A stretch of 64,000 nucleotides of DNA. Origin: Branchiibius cervicis (GTDB taxonomy: Bacteria > Actinomycetota > Actinomycetes > Actinomycetales > Dermatophilaceae). Of the stretch, positions 27,901-41,259 are shown piece after piece. A program made the translations under genes and the position numbers. Each line of letters begins with the position of its first letter. Within the stretch, counting starts at the first letter, position 1. The notes beneath the pieces are model-generated. The model was not told where the DNA came from. It did not search any database and saw only the letters and a program-made list of their open reading frames with translations. The stretch is from NCBI RefSeq assembly GCF_042661605.1, contig NZ_JBHSWJ010000002.1, positions 496,001 to 560,000 on the forward strand. Reading direction: 5' to 3'.

Positions 27901-28403
27901 TCTTCGACGGCCGCTCCGGCGAGCCGTTCCCGGAGCCGGTGTCGGTGGGCTACATGTACATCCTGAAGTTGCACCACCTGGTCGACGACAAGATCCACGC
28001 CCGCTCCACCGGTCCGTACTCGATGATCACCCAGCAGCCGCTGGGCGGTAAGGCACAGTTCGGTGGTCAGCGCTTCGGTGAGATGGAGGTGTGGGCCCTG
28101 GAGGCGTACGGCGCCGCCTATGCACTGCAGGAGTTGCTCACCATCAAGTCCGATGACATCAACGGCCGCGTGAAGGTCTACGAGGCCATCGTCAAGGGTG
28201 AGAACATCCCCGAGCCGGGAATCCCCGAGTCGTTCAAGGTGCTCATCAAGGAAATGCAGTCGCTCTGCCTCAACGTGGAGGTCCTGTCCAGCGACGGCCA
28301 GGCCATCGATCTGCGCGAGAGCGACCAGGAGGTCTTCCGCGCCGCGGAGGAACTCGGGATCGACCTGAGCCGGCGCGAGCCGAGCTCGGTGGACGAAGTC
28401 TGA
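24919..28403 (+). CDS. rpoB: RNA polymerase beta subunit (single-base frameshift)
   Basis: 1161 aa once restored. TTG start with GGAAGGA upstream. The first part (AASRTATNTLSSAKTASGRLSF to EFVKAQANAP) and the second (VLVRVKDGEATDVPADEVDYMD to REPSSVDEV) lie in different frames; one C is missing in the run at 26519-26523, and adding it joins them as QANAPLNADGSFAEERVLV. Typical motifs are intact: KRRLNALGPGG (rifampicin region), HYGRMCPIETPEGPNIGL, GDKLAGRHGNKGV, RPGEP. In the rifampicin region Ser531 (E. coli numbering) is Asn and Ser522 is Ala. Probably a sequencing error, since the gene is essential. Confidence 0.95.
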
Positions 28404-28413
28404 GACTTCCAAC

Positions 28414-28455
28414 GGTGAGGTACGCCGAGAGGCTGGCCGATCGGCGTACCTCACC
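28414..28455 (+). repeat. Perfect 15-bp inverted repeat in the rpoB-rpoC gap
   Basis: GGTGAGGTACGCCGA (28414-28428) pairs with TCGGCGTACCTCACC (28441-28455) across 12 nt. There is no T tract, so it may stabilise or process mRNA rather than terminate it. Confidence 0.8.
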
Positions 28456-28530
28456 CACCGCCTGATCAACCAACCGAATTTCAGACTCAGAACTTTCAGA
28501 CTTCGTAGGTAACGAGAAGGAAGGCACAAC

Positions 28531-32427
<3,897 letters not shown>

Positions 32428-32444
32428 GTTCGCGCGCCCCACAA

Positions 32445-32497
32445 CAACGGACGCGGGTGGCTTCGGATCTTTCGATCCGAGCCACCCGCGTCCGTTG
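32445..32497 (+). terminator. Strong terminator after rpoC
   Basis: CAACGGACGCGGGTGGCT pairs with AGCCACCCGCGTCCGTTG, with CGGATC/GATCCG above a one-base bulge and a TTTC loop. It ends the rpoBC operon 18 bp after the stop. Confidence 0.92.
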
Positions 32498-32529
32498 TCG
32501 CGTTCTGTACGGCGACTGCCGCCGCGGAC

Positions 32530-33222
32530 TCAGGGCCGGTGGGCTCGCAACCAGATGGACACCCCGGGCAGCGACCTGACGGGAAGATGGCGCTCGGCGC
32601 GTACGACGGTGCCCAGGACGGCGTTGACCAGCGGGTGCGGGCGGTCCAGGTCGCTACCGGCGGATGATTTGCGCCGGAGCCAGACCACCGGCCGCAGCAG
32701 CACCATCCAGGACCAGCAGGTGTCGACGACCAGCCCGTTGCGCTCCAGCACCGAGGTCAACGTGGTCTGGGTGTAGCGCCGGACGTGATCGACCGCTTCG
32801 TCGTGGGCGGACCACAGCTTCGGGTCGGCGGGCACAGCGATGATCGCGGTGCCGCCGGGTCGCAACGCACGTGCGATCTCCGCCGCGGCCGCATCGTCGT
32901 CCGGGATGTGTTCCAGGACGTCGAGGGCGACGATCAGGTCCAGCGACGCGTCGGCAAGCGGCAGGGCGGTCGCGTCGGCCCGCAGTACCGACAACCCTCG
33001 CGAGGCGCCGACCTCGGCACCTTCCTGCCCGTACTCCAGCGCCGCCGCCCGCCAGCCGCGCTTCAGCAGGACCCGGGTGTTGCCACCGCCGGCCGCGCCG
33101 ATGTCGCAGGCGACGCCGACCGGCAGGTCTTGAACCATCGAATCGAGGATGTGTCGTCGCTCGGCGTACCACCAATGCGCGTCCTCGACCTCGGCGAGCA
33201 TACGTACTTCATGTCCCTCCAC
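32530..33222 (-). CDS. Class I SAM-dependent methyltransferase
   Basis: 230 aa. VEDAHWWYAERRHIL precedes a Rossmann fold: motif I is ACDIGAAGGGNTRVLLKRG near residue 37, then ALEYGQEGAEVGASRG, a central ALDVLEHIPDDDAAAAEIARALRPGGTAIIAVPA and a C-terminal HVRRYTQTTLTSVLERNG. This matches methyltransferases found in polysaccharide and lipid-linked sugar clusters. GTG start at 33222 gives the family N-terminus; longer in-frame starts (ATG at 33306 or 33417) are possible. It is divergent from the membrane protein gene at 33416. Substrate unknown. Confidence 0.82.
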   Translation of the reverse strand: MEGHEVRMLAEVEDAHWWYAERRHILDSMVQDLPVGVACDIGAAGGGNTRVLLKRGWRAAALEYGQEGAEVGASRGLSVLRADATALPLADASLDLIVALDVLEHIPDDDAAAAEIARALRPGGTAIIAVPADPKLWSAHDEAVDHVRRYTQTTLTSVLERNGLVVDTCWSWMVLLRPVVWLRRKSSAGSDLDRPHPLVNAVLGTVVRAERHLPVRSLPGVSIWLRAHRP

Positions 33223-33415
33223 GGGCGCCCACGATACGCGGAGAACGGGCCCGAGAAGTGGCTTCCAGCGGTTCGCTACGCGGCGTGTCCACCGACCGGC
33301 CTCCATCGGCTCTCGGCCGACTCGTCTACATTTGGCGCCGGTGGAAGGCCGAACCGGCCGACACCCGTGGCCACCGGATCGGCGGCACAGGCGCCGAACG
33401 AGGAAGAAGCTCAAC

Positions 33416-35740
33416 ATGACTGTGGTGGACGAGGCGGTCGTCGCCCCCGGGTGCGCCGACCGGAGGCCGGCCGCTGGGTGGCAGCGGCTATCGGCCTGAT
33501 CGTTTACCTGGGGTGTGCGCGGGCGTTGTCCGCCGCGGGCGTCGACACCTGGACGATCGTGCGTTCCACGGCGTACTGGACGCTCGCCCTGGTCCTACCC
33601 GGCTGGCTGGTGTTCCGTACGGCGGTCGGACCGTCGGTCTCGTGGCTCGCCGAAGCCTGCCTGGGTGCATGCACCGGGCTGGGCCTGGAACTGCTGTTCT
33701 GGATGCTGTTCTCGCTGGCCGGTCAACAACAGCTCGTGCGGTACTGGCCCCTGTTGACGCTGCTGGTGCTGGTACGCGCGCCGTGGCGCACACGGTTGCG
33801 GCAGAAGCCGACCGGACGGATGCCGCTGCCCTGGCTGATCGCGCTCGCGGCTGCCGCGCTGGTGCTGGTGCGGGTGGAGTTCCTGCGCTTCCTGAACTTC
33901 TACGGCACGCCGTACGAGGGTCGCTCGATGTATCCGGACATGCAGTGGCACATGGGTCTGGCCGCCGAAGCCACCCGGTCCTTCCCGCTGATGATTCCGC
34001 AAGCCATCACCGCCGGCGACCTGCGTTACCACTGGTTCGTCGACGCGCATGTCGCGATCGAGTCCCTGACCACGGGCACGTCCGTGCAACTGATCCTCGC
34101 TCAGCTGTACCTGTTGCCGCTGGCCCTGCTGATCGTGGGGATGAGTGCCGTATTGGCGCACGTGCTGTCGGGCCGGGCCTGGGCCGGGGGACTCGCAGGG
34201 GTGCTCGCCTGCGCCACGACCACCCCCACCCTCTGGCCGAACGTCTACCAGAGCCTCTCGGCCTACATCGCCGCTTCGCCGACGCAGCTCTTTGCGTTGC
34301 CGCTGACCTTCTTCACCATCGTCACGATCACCCTGCTGCTGCGGCGCACTCAGCCGTGGAGCCGGGCGTCCGCGGGGTACTGGCTGATCTTCGCCCTTTC
34401 GGCGTTCGCGATCTGCGGTGCGAAAGCCTCCGCGCCGCCGACCCTGCTGGGCGGCGCACTGACCGCCCTGGCAGCGGCCATCGTGATGCGCCGCTGGCCG
34501 CTGGCCCGGGTCGCTGCAGTCATCGCCGTCGTCATGGGGATCGTGACGATCATCGCGGTGAAGTTCGTCAGCGGCGGGGACAGCGCCAGCGGGGTGCAGT
34601 TCCTCGCTGCGCTGTCCCGCTCGCAGCTCTACGACGTACTGATCGGCTATCCCGAGGGCTACAGCGACAAGACCCTGGTCATCCCCGGGCTGTTCAACCC
34701 GTGGGTCCTCACCGGTGTGATCGTCTTCGAGTTCTGGCGCCTGGCCGGGCTGCTGGCCACCGGGTTCGTCTTCTGCCGGGTGCTGCGCCGCAAACCCGAA
34801 GCCTGGCTGATCGCCGGGTGCGCAGCAGCGGCGATCATGGGTTTCCTGCTGGTGCGTCAACCCGGCCTGAGCGAGCTGTACTTCATCAGAGGTCTCGCGC
34901 CGCTGGGCGGGGTGATGGTCGCCTGGCTGCTGGCGGCGCATCTGCCCGCTCCCAAGGGCGATGGCCGGGCCGCCCGGTTCGTCGCGCCGCTGGTGTGGGT
35001 GATCATGCTGCTGATCGGGGCAGTCGTGGCCGTGCGGATGGTGAACCTCAACGGCGTGCCCCCGCCCGACACCGTCGAGGGGATGCATGAGGTCATCCGT
35101 CAGGCGCTGCTGATCACGGTCGGGGGATCGCCGCGGTCGCGGCGGTCGCCGCGGTCGCATCCTGGGCCAGCAGACGCACCCAACCGGACACCTCCGGGGT
35201 GCCCCTCGCGGTCACGGCCGCGGCCCTGGCCGGGTTGCTGGCCGGTCCCGTGCTGGCCGCACCGATGACGGCGGCTTCCGTCGGGCCGTCCGGGCAGGCC
35301 GGGCACGCCCCGAGCACTCCCGCCACCCGTGCGCAGGCCGAAGCAGCGCTGTGGATCAGCCAGCACGTGCCCGAGAAAGGGGTGCTGGCGACGAACAGCC
35401 ACTGCCGGGGTGCCGAGGCCCAGGTCTGCACCGCCAACCAGTGGTGGGTCTCCGGGCTGGGCGGCCGGCGCGTCCTGGTCGAGGGCTGGGCCTACGAGCC
35501 GAAGTCGGCGGCGCAGATGGCCTTCCGGAACGCCTTCTTCGATCAGGATCTGCTCAAGCGCAACCAGTTGGTGTTCACGCGCGCCGATGCTGAGGACCTG
35601 TCGTGGGTGCGTGGCTATGCCGTGAGCTACCTGGTGGCCGTGCGGGGGCGACCGCGATCTCACCGCAGTTGATCAGTCAGACCGACACCGTCTTCGACAA
35701 CGGACTGATACGCATCATGCGCCTGCGCGGGACGGAATGA
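33416..35740 (+). CDS. Large polytopic membrane protein, probable GT-C-like (three single-base frameshifts)
   Basis: 775 aa once three bases are restored. Parts lie in three frames: MTVVDEAVVAP start, the long hydrophobic middle (about 12 helices, from IGLIVYLGCARAL to LLIGAVVAVRMVN), and a soluble C-terminal end with NSHCRGAEAQVC and RRVLVEGWAYEP. Missing bases lie in a run of C at 33444-33448 and runs of G at 35122-35126 and 35644-35648. An early loop with DMQWHMGLAAE resembles acidic loops of GT-C glycosyltransferases, but I cannot name a family. It shares layout and the C-terminal Cys motif with the gene at 37294-39558, so the two are paralogues, probably for cell-surface glycan. Confidence 0.75.
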
Positions 35741-35858
35741 TCGCGGTCACCGAATCTTTATCGCGGCATTGGCCGTGACAGCGGCGTTCGCCGGTTACGC
35801 TCCGCAAGTCCGACGCACACTCGTGCGGCGTTGTGGAATCTGTCCTCGGGGAGCCGAT

Positions 35859-37223
35859 GTGTCCAACCAGCATGTGTCCAACCATTCCTTCGCGCGTCGC
35901 TGCTGCGTCGCGGTGTCGATTCTCGCCACCGGAGCAGGGGTCATCGCCTTCGCCCCGACCCAGCCGGCCGAGGCCGCTGCGGCAGTGCCGCAGGACGGCC
36001 TCTACCACGTCAGCTCGCCGCACCGTCTCCTGGACACGAGGCGGACGGGCGGTGCGGTTGCCGCGGGCAAGACGGTCACCATTCCCAGGAGCGTGCTGAC
36101 CGCCGCTGGGCTGCCGACCACCGGTGTCCAGTCCGTCGTGGTCAACCTGACCGTGACCGGAACCACCGGTACCGGCTGGGGCACCATCTTCAGCGGCAGT
36201 ACCGTCCCGGCGACGTCGAACATCAACTTCAGCAAGGGCTGGACCGGCGCCGTCAGCTCGACCGTCGCCCTGGCTTCCAACTCGGGGCTGTCGATCAAAG
36301 TCGGGGGGACCGGCCTGAGCACCCAGGTGATCGTCGATCTCGAGGGGTGGTACAGCAACAGCACCTACACCCCGTCGACCGGCTCCGGATTGCAGATCGG
36401 CGACCCCGAGCGCTGGGTGGACACCCGGACCGACGGCGGCCCGTTGCCCGCGCAGAGCTGGGACACGATCGGGATGAGTTGGGACGCGACCGGTGACTGG
36501 GCCGGTACGACGCCGACCGCCGTCATGGTGAACCTCACCGCGCTGGGGGCGAAGGGTTCCGGCAGCCTGAGCCTGTGGAACGGTGATGAGAACGCGTGGC
36601 CGACCACTTCCTCGGTCAACTTCGCCAAGGGCGAGACCTCACCGAACACCGCGATCGTCCCTGTGCGCAAGGAGAGTGACGGCTCCTACAGCTTCGGCGT
36701 CGCCAACACCGGCGGCCAGGCGGTCAACTACTTGGTCGACGTCCTCGGGTTCTACTACACCGGTGCCGTGATGCCGACGTTCAAGCACGTCGTCGTGGCC
36801 CCCAAGCGGGTCATGAGTTTCGCTTCCATCGGCAGCAACAAGACCGCCTCCGTCACCCTGCCGGCAGCGGTCGGCGACGCGAAGGTGACCGGAGGAATCG
36901 AGGGGGTACTGACCGGATACCGGCCCACCTCGGGCGGCTACCAGACGATCTGGGACGGCCTCGGTGCGATGCCCAAGACCAGCAACCTCAACTCGGTGAA
37001 CGGGGGTATCCGAGCCAACGGGTTCCTCGTCCGGGAGAACTCAGACGATTCGCTGGGGCTGACGGTGTTCAACAGCGCCGGCACCATCAAGGCCATCGTC
37101 GATGTGACCGGTCGCTTCGACTGGACCGGGACGATCAGCTCCGCTGTGGCCGCGCAGAAGCGCCAGCTGCCGGCGATGCGGGTCGCGACGACGTCCGCAC
37201 ACCGGGTCATCGGCAGGCGCTGA
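35859..37223 (+). CDS. Secreted repeat protein of the RLLDTR type
   Basis: 454 aa. GTG start after CTCGGGGAGC; signal peptide with hydrophobic core CCVAVSILATGAGVIAFAP and cleavage near AEA. The mature part has about three repeats of some 110 residues: the first has YHVSSPHRLLDTRRTGG, VVVNLTVTGTTGTGWGT, SNINFSKGW and VIVDLEGWYSNS; later ones have RWVDTRTDGG, VMVNLTALGAKG, SSVNFAKGE and VDVLGFYYTG. Such repeats are common in actinobacterial cell-surface proteins beside amidases; their function is unknown. It sits between two paralogous membrane protein genes and before a strong terminator. Confidence 0.78.
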   Translation: MSNQHVSNHSFARRCCVAVSILATGAGVIAFAPTQPAEAAAAVPQDGLYHVSSPHRLLDTRRTGGAVAAGKTVTIPRSVLTAAGLPTTGVQSVVVNLTVTGTTGTGWGTIFSGSTVPATSNINFSKGWTGAVSSTVALASNSGLSIKVGGTGLSTQVIVDLEGWYSNSTYTPSTGSGLQIGDPERWVDTRTDGGPLPAQSWDTIGMSWDATGDWAGTTPTAVMVNLTALGAKGSGSLSLWNGDENAWPTTSSVNFAKGETSPNTAIVPVRKESDGSYSFGVANTGGQAVNYLVDVLGFYYTGAVMPTFKHVVVAPKRVMSFASIGSNKTASVTLPAAVGDAKVTGGIEGVLTGYRPTSGGYQTIWDGLGAMPKTSNLNSVNGGIRANGFLVRENSDDSLGLTVFNSAGTIKAIVDVTGRFDWTGTISSAVAAQKRQLPAMRVATTSAHRVIGRR

Positions 37224-37240
37224 CCCCTCCGGTCGAACGC

Positions 37241-37285
37241 TCGAAAAGGGGAGGGTGCGCCACTGGCGCACCCTCCCCTTTTCGA
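37241..37285. terminator. Bidirectional terminator
   Basis: TCGAAAAGGGGAGGGTGCGC pairs perfectly with GCGCACCCTCCCCTTTTCGA around CACTG. Serves the converging genes at 35859 and 37294; A and T tracts flank both arms. Confidence 0.93.
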
Positions 37286-37293
37286 CACATGCC

Positions 37294-39558
37294 TCAGCCG
37301 GCGGGTTCGTTCAGTTGCCACGCCGACGCGTCCGGAGTCTCGAAACGCAACGTGGCGTAGGGCTCGAGGGTTTTCGCGTGCGGCAACGTGTTCTCCATGT
37401 AGATCCACCGCACGCCCTCATCCCACAGCTTGCGCTGTGCCTCGGCGGTGGGAGCGACGTAGAAGTCGTCGTTCAGCGCCAGCAGGTCGGGGTGCCAGTA
37501 GTTCATCGTGATCGAGTCCCGGCCGTGCGGCTCGAGGTTGGTGGATTCCGGCGTTGCGGTCCACCCCTCGATGAACGACTGCCGCTCGGTGAACGCCGTC
37601 ACCAGCCAGCGGCGGTTGTCACAGTGGTCCGGCTTGATCGGAGTGGTGCAGTGCCGGTTGGTCATCACCAGGTCGTCGACGTCGGAGTGGTCTCGGATAT
37701 AGCGAGCCACCGCGATCTCGTTGTCACTGACCGCGTTGTAGCCGGTGATCGGGATCGGCTTGGCCACTGGTACAAACACGTGGGCCGTCCGGTAGTACTT
37801 CTCCACCGCGAAAACACCGGAGAGCGTGACGACCGCCGCCGCGGCTGCGATCGCCACGACCACCCGGCGATGGCGGGCAGCCAGCGCTGCGAGGACGGCG
37901 CAGGCCACCACGATGACCGCGCCGACGCCCAGTTGGGCGACGGCCCGGTGCAGTTGATGATGACCGACGGTTCCACCGGTGAGCACGCTCGGCAGGTAGA
38001 AGAAGAGACCGCCGCCGACGATGCCGACGATCAGCACGACCCATCGTTCGCGCACGCCGAGGGCGTGGTAAAGACGCCACGCGCCCAAGGCCGAACCCAC
38101 CGCCGCCAGCGGGATGGCCGTCATCAGGAAGTAGTACTGACTGGCACCGGGGTGGTAGAAGAGGGCTACCGGAGCGGCGCCGGCGATGACCGCGCCGATG
38201 AGTACCCAGGTCACCGGATCACGGCGGTCCTGCCTGCGGAAGGGTAGGGCGAAGCAGTAGAGCGCGCGCGTCATGCCGGTGCCGAAGGCGGTGGCCGCGG
38301 CGACGACCTGCATCTTCCACGTCGGAACCCCACCCAGCAGCCCGCTCAGCGGGGTCTGCGCGGCGGCTGCGGCGGGGTCGAACGTGAGCCCCGCCGCGGA
38401 TCCGCGGTAGACCACGATCATGGTCAGCCCGAGGGTGATCGAGACGCTCACCAGATCGACGACCAGCGGAAGCACCATTCGGCGGCGCCAGATCAGCATC
38501 GCCAGGATCGCCAGAGCCATTCCGGCGATCACGATCGGTCCCGCCGATCCCTTCAATCCGGTGGAGATGCAGGTGAGAACGGGCAGAGCGACCCAGGCAC
38601 CAGTGCGGGCGTGGCCTCGCCAGCGCATCGCGAGGACGGCCATGAACGCCATCAGCGGGGCGATCGCCAACCCCACCGTCGGCGACAGCGGAGTCAGCGG
38701 GAGGGCGGTGCCGGCGGTGCCGAAGACCGTGCCGCGGCTCAGCGCCGCCGCACCCGCTGCGGATACGACACCGACGGTCGGGCTGTTGGACAGCCGCAGG
38801 CCCAGCATCGCGGTGCTGACCACGGCAACGACGGGCAGCAGCGCGGGCATGAACCGCATCAGCACTTCGTCCAAGGGGACCCCGGAGACCGCGGTGACGT
38901 GAGCGATCCACGCGTGCGTGAACCATTGGTAACCCAGCGTCGCGCCCTTGACCGTCGGCCATTCCACGGGGCCGCGCTGCAGGAGTTCGGAGGCCAGGGC
39001 GAGGTGCAGGTAGGTGTCCACGTGCGGCGTACCTGCACCCGATCCCCAGCTGAGCCGGTTGACCCGGGAGTAGTCCACCAGGCTGGACACGAAGAACAGG
39101 CTGGTCAGCGAGATCAGAAAGCCCGACCACCAGGGCAGCGGTGACCACTGGGCGTCACGAATCCGGTTGCGGGTCGCCGGTATGGCCAGCAGTGCGGCGG
39201 CCACCAGCAGCGGAATGACGATGGCCGGGATCCGGCTGTGCATCAGGCCGGCGATGATCTGGGCCGGCACCGCCACGCAGATACCCATCGCGAACCCCAG
39301 GAACAGGTCCTCCAGGAGCCAGCCGTTGCGCGGGCGGATCGTGCGCCAGATGAGGGCACCGGGGAAAACCTGCGTCACCAGGACGCCGATCAGAGCCAGC
39401 AGGGCGTGGCCGACCGGCAGTCCGGCGGCCACGACGTACGCCTGGAAGCCGAGCAGGGCGACCAGGATCCACAGGTTGCTGATCACCTCGCCGGCCCGGG
39501 CGAAGCGGGGATGTGCCTCGGTGCTGTCGGCGGACATCGCCACTGTCGTGCTACTCAT
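37294..39558 (-). CDS. Large polytopic membrane protein, paralogue of 33416-35740
   Basis: 754 aa, intact. A cytoplasmic N-terminus of about 25 residues, then many hydrophobic helices to about residue 590 (LWILVALLGFQAYVVAAG to VVVAIAAAAAVVTLSGVFAVE), and a soluble C-terminal domain of about 160 residues. It carries HVDTYLHLALASELL in an early loop (compare DMQWHMGLAAE in the paralogue), and MTNRHCTTPIKPDHC with RQSFIEGWTATPES near 650 (compare NSHCRGAEAQVC with LVEGWAYEP). The family could not be named; a GT-C-like glycosyltransferase role is an inference from the loop and neighbours. Divergent from the methyltransferase at 39743. Confidence 0.78.
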   Translation of the reverse strand: MSSTTVAMSADSTEAHPRFARAGEVISNLWILVALLGFQAYVVAAGLPVGHALLALIGVLVTQVFPGALIWRTIRPRNGWLLEDLFLGFAMGICVAVPAQIIAGLMHSRIPAIVIPLLVAAALLAIPATRNRIRDAQWSPLPWWSGFLISLTSLFFVSSLVDYSRVNRLSWGSGAGTPHVDTYLHLALASELLQRGPVEWPTVKGATLGYQWFTHAWIAHVTAVSGVPLDEVLMRFMPALLPVVAVVSTAMLGLRLSNSPTVGVVSAAGAAALSRGTVFGTAGTALPLTPLSPTVGLAIAPLMAFMAVLAMRWRGHARTGAWVALPVLTCISTGLKGSAGPIVIAGMALAILAMLIWRRRMVLPLVVDLVSVSITLGLTMIVVYRGSAAGLTFDPAAAAAQTPLSGLLGGVPTWKMQVVAAATAFGTGMTRALYCFALPFRRQDRRDPVTWVLIGAVIAGAAPVALFYHPGASQYYFLMTAIPLAAVGSALGAWRLYHALGVRERWVVLIVGIVGGGLFFYLPSVLTGGTVGHHQLHRAVAQLGVGAVIVVACAVLAALAARHRRVVVAIAAAAAVVTLSGVFAVEKYYRTAHVFVPVAKPIPITGYNAVSDNEIAVARYIRDHSDVDDLVMTNRHCTTPIKPDHCDNRRWLVTAFTERQSFIEGWTATPESTNLEPHGRDSITMNYWHPDLLALNDDFYVAPTAEAQRKLWDEGVRWIYMENTLPHAKTLEPYATLRFETPDASAWQLNEPAG

Positions 39559-39742
39559 CGCACCCTTGGGTCGCTCGTGGGGTCATCGGAGTACCCCTCA
39601 ACGGGTTTCGCGGTGCCACAGGAAGCGGCGCGCGGTGGGTTTTCGACCCGAGCGTACGCGGGCATTTCAAATCCACAGTGCAGACTCACCCGCATGTTAG
39701 AGTCCTCACGCTCACCATCGGACCGACACTGAGAGAACGCGA

Positions 39743-40450
39743 TTGTCCTCGGACCTAGACGTGACGGCGCTTGAACCGGACAACCCTGAGGAGTCGCCGG
39801 AGGGCTACATTCCCGGGTACTTCGAGACCCGGCTGGCGCAGGACCCCAACCGGGCGAAGGTGTGGCGACACCTCACCGAGTATCTCTCGCGATGGATTCC
39901 CGCCGACGGGGCTGTGCTCGAACTCGGCGCCGGCTGGTGCGACTTCGCCAACCAGGTCACTGCCCGTCGGGTCGTCGCCATGGATCTGAGCCCGACCGTG
40001 CGGCAGGCCGCGGCAGCGCACGTCGAGCCGGTGGTCGGTGACTGCACCGACCTGTCGCAGTTCGAAGCGGGCAGTTTCGACGTCGTTTTCGCTTCAAATC
40101 TCCTGGAGCACCTCAACCGGGAGCAGGCCGACCGGCTGCTGGACGCTGCGGCCCGGGTACTGCGTCCCGGGGGCCGGCTGATGCTGCTGCAGCCCAACTT
40201 CCGGCTGAGCTACAAACGCTATTTCGACGACTTCACCCACGTCGCCGTGTTCACCGACGTCTCGTTGCGCGACTACCTCACCTCGCGCGGATTCGAGGTC
40301 GAGGAGGTGTTCGCCCGCTTCATGCCGTTCACGATGAAGTCGTCGGGGGCCAACCTGTCGTTCCTGGTGCCGTGGTACTTGCGGTCGCCGATCAAGCCGA
40401 TGGCCGGGCAGATGCTCGCCATCGCCGCGACGGGTCGCCGCGATGATTGA
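39743..40450 (+). CDS. Class I SAM-dependent methyltransferase
   Basis: 235 aa. TTG start (MSSDLDVTALEPDNPEESPEGYIPGYFETR). Motif I VLELGAGWCDFANQV near residue 57, VAMDLSPTVRQAA, then VFASNLLEHLNREQADRLLDAAARVLRPGGRLMLLQPNFRLSYKRYFDDFTHVAVFTD. Like the gene at 32530 it belongs with sugar-processing clusters. It overlaps the following glycosyltransferase by 8 bp, so the two are one operon. Substrate unknown. Confidence 0.85.
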   Translation: MSSDLDVTALEPDNPEESPEGYIPGYFETRLAQDPNRAKVWRHLTEYLSRWIPADGAVLELGAGWCDFANQVTARRVVAMDLSPTVRQAAAAHVEPVVGDCTDLSQFEAGSFDVVFASNLLEHLNREQADRLLDAAARVLRPGGRLMLLQPNFRLSYKRYFDDFTHVAVFTDVSLRDYLTSRGFEVEEVFARFMPFTMKSSGANLSFLVPWYLRSPIKPMAGQMLAIAATGRRDD

Positions 40451-41228
40451 CGGTCGCACGCTGTCGGTGGTGCTGCCGACCTACAACGAGAAGGACAGCA
40501 TCGGCGCCTGCATCCGGGGCTTCCTGGAGATGCCGGAGGTGGACGAGGTCATCGCCGTCAACAACAACGCGGCGCCGGGAACCTCCGAGGAGATCGCGGC
40601 CGCCGGTGGCCGCGAGGTTTTCGAGTCCACCCAGGGGTACGGCGCGGCGATCCAGCGCGGGCTGCTGGAATCGACCGGCGACCTCATCGTCGTCTGCGAG
40701 CCGGACGGCACGTTCGACCCCAAGGACCTGCGCAAACTCGTGGCGTTCCTCCCCGAGTGCGATGTCGTCATCGGGTCGCGAACCGTTTCCGGCTTCATCT
40801 GGGAGCGGGCCAACATGGGCTGGTTCCTGCGGTGGGGCAACTGGGCGGTCGCGAAGATGATCGAGGTGGGTTACAACACCCCGTCGCTGTCGGACGTCGG
40901 CTGCACCTTCCGGGTGATGACCCGCGAGCAGGTCGAGAAGATCCTGGCGCGCTCGACGACGACCGGATCGGCGTACGGGCTGGAGATGATGCTGCTGGCC
41001 CTGGTCGACGGCGCTCACGTGGTGCAGGTCCCGGTCAACTATCACGAGCGGGTCGGCGTGTCAGCGGTGACCGGTGACTTGGGCAAGACACTCTCGCTGG
41101 GGTTCGGGATGATGGGTATGGCTGCCCGGATGCGCTTGCAGAGCAAGCGGATCCGCGACGGCCGCATCCCCGCCGACGAGATCAGCGAGGTCGTGCGCCG
41201 CCACCGCGACACGGTCGCCGCCGACTGA
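40443..41228 (+). CDS. Glycosyltransferase family 2 (dolichyl-phosphate sugar synthase-like)
   Basis: 261-aa cytoplasmic or membrane-associated GT-A enzyme. Motifs: LSVVLPTYNEKDSIGACIRGFLEMP near residue 8, EVIAVNNNAAPGTSEEI, GYGAAIQRGLLESTGDLIVVCEPDGTFDPKDLRKL near 66-100 (acceptor loop and DxD-like EPD), VVIGSRTVSGF, DVGCTFRVMTREQ. It resembles enzymes that transfer a sugar from a nucleotide to polyprenyl phosphate, the donors used by GT-C enzymes and moved by GtrA-like proteins, which lie nearby. Overlaps the upstream methyltransferase. Confidence 0.87.
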   Translation: MIDGRTLSVVLPTYNEKDSIGACIRGFLEMPEVDEVIAVNNNAAPGTSEEIAAAGGREVFESTQGYGAAIQRGLLESTGDLIVVCEPDGTFDPKDLRKLVAFLPECDVVIGSRTVSGFIWERANMGWFLRWGNWAVAKMIEVGYNTPSLSDVGCTFRVMTREQVEKILARSTTTGSAYGLEMMLLALVDGAHVVQVPVNYHERVGVSAVTGDLGKTLSLGFGMMGMAARMRLQSKRIRDGRIPADEISEVVRRHRDTVAAD

Positions 41229-41259
41229 CCGAGCACCGGCGCACGGGACGCCGGTCGGG

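Noticed and set aside
24919..28403. rpoB, rplK and fusA as pseudogenes
   Set aside because: They are essential single-copy-type genes, intact apart from one missing base in a G/C run each; error is far more likely.
32785..33415. Coding sequence upstream of the membrane protein in the same frame
   Set aside because: It is the antisense shadow of the methyltransferase at 32530-33222; the membrane protein starts at ATG 33416.
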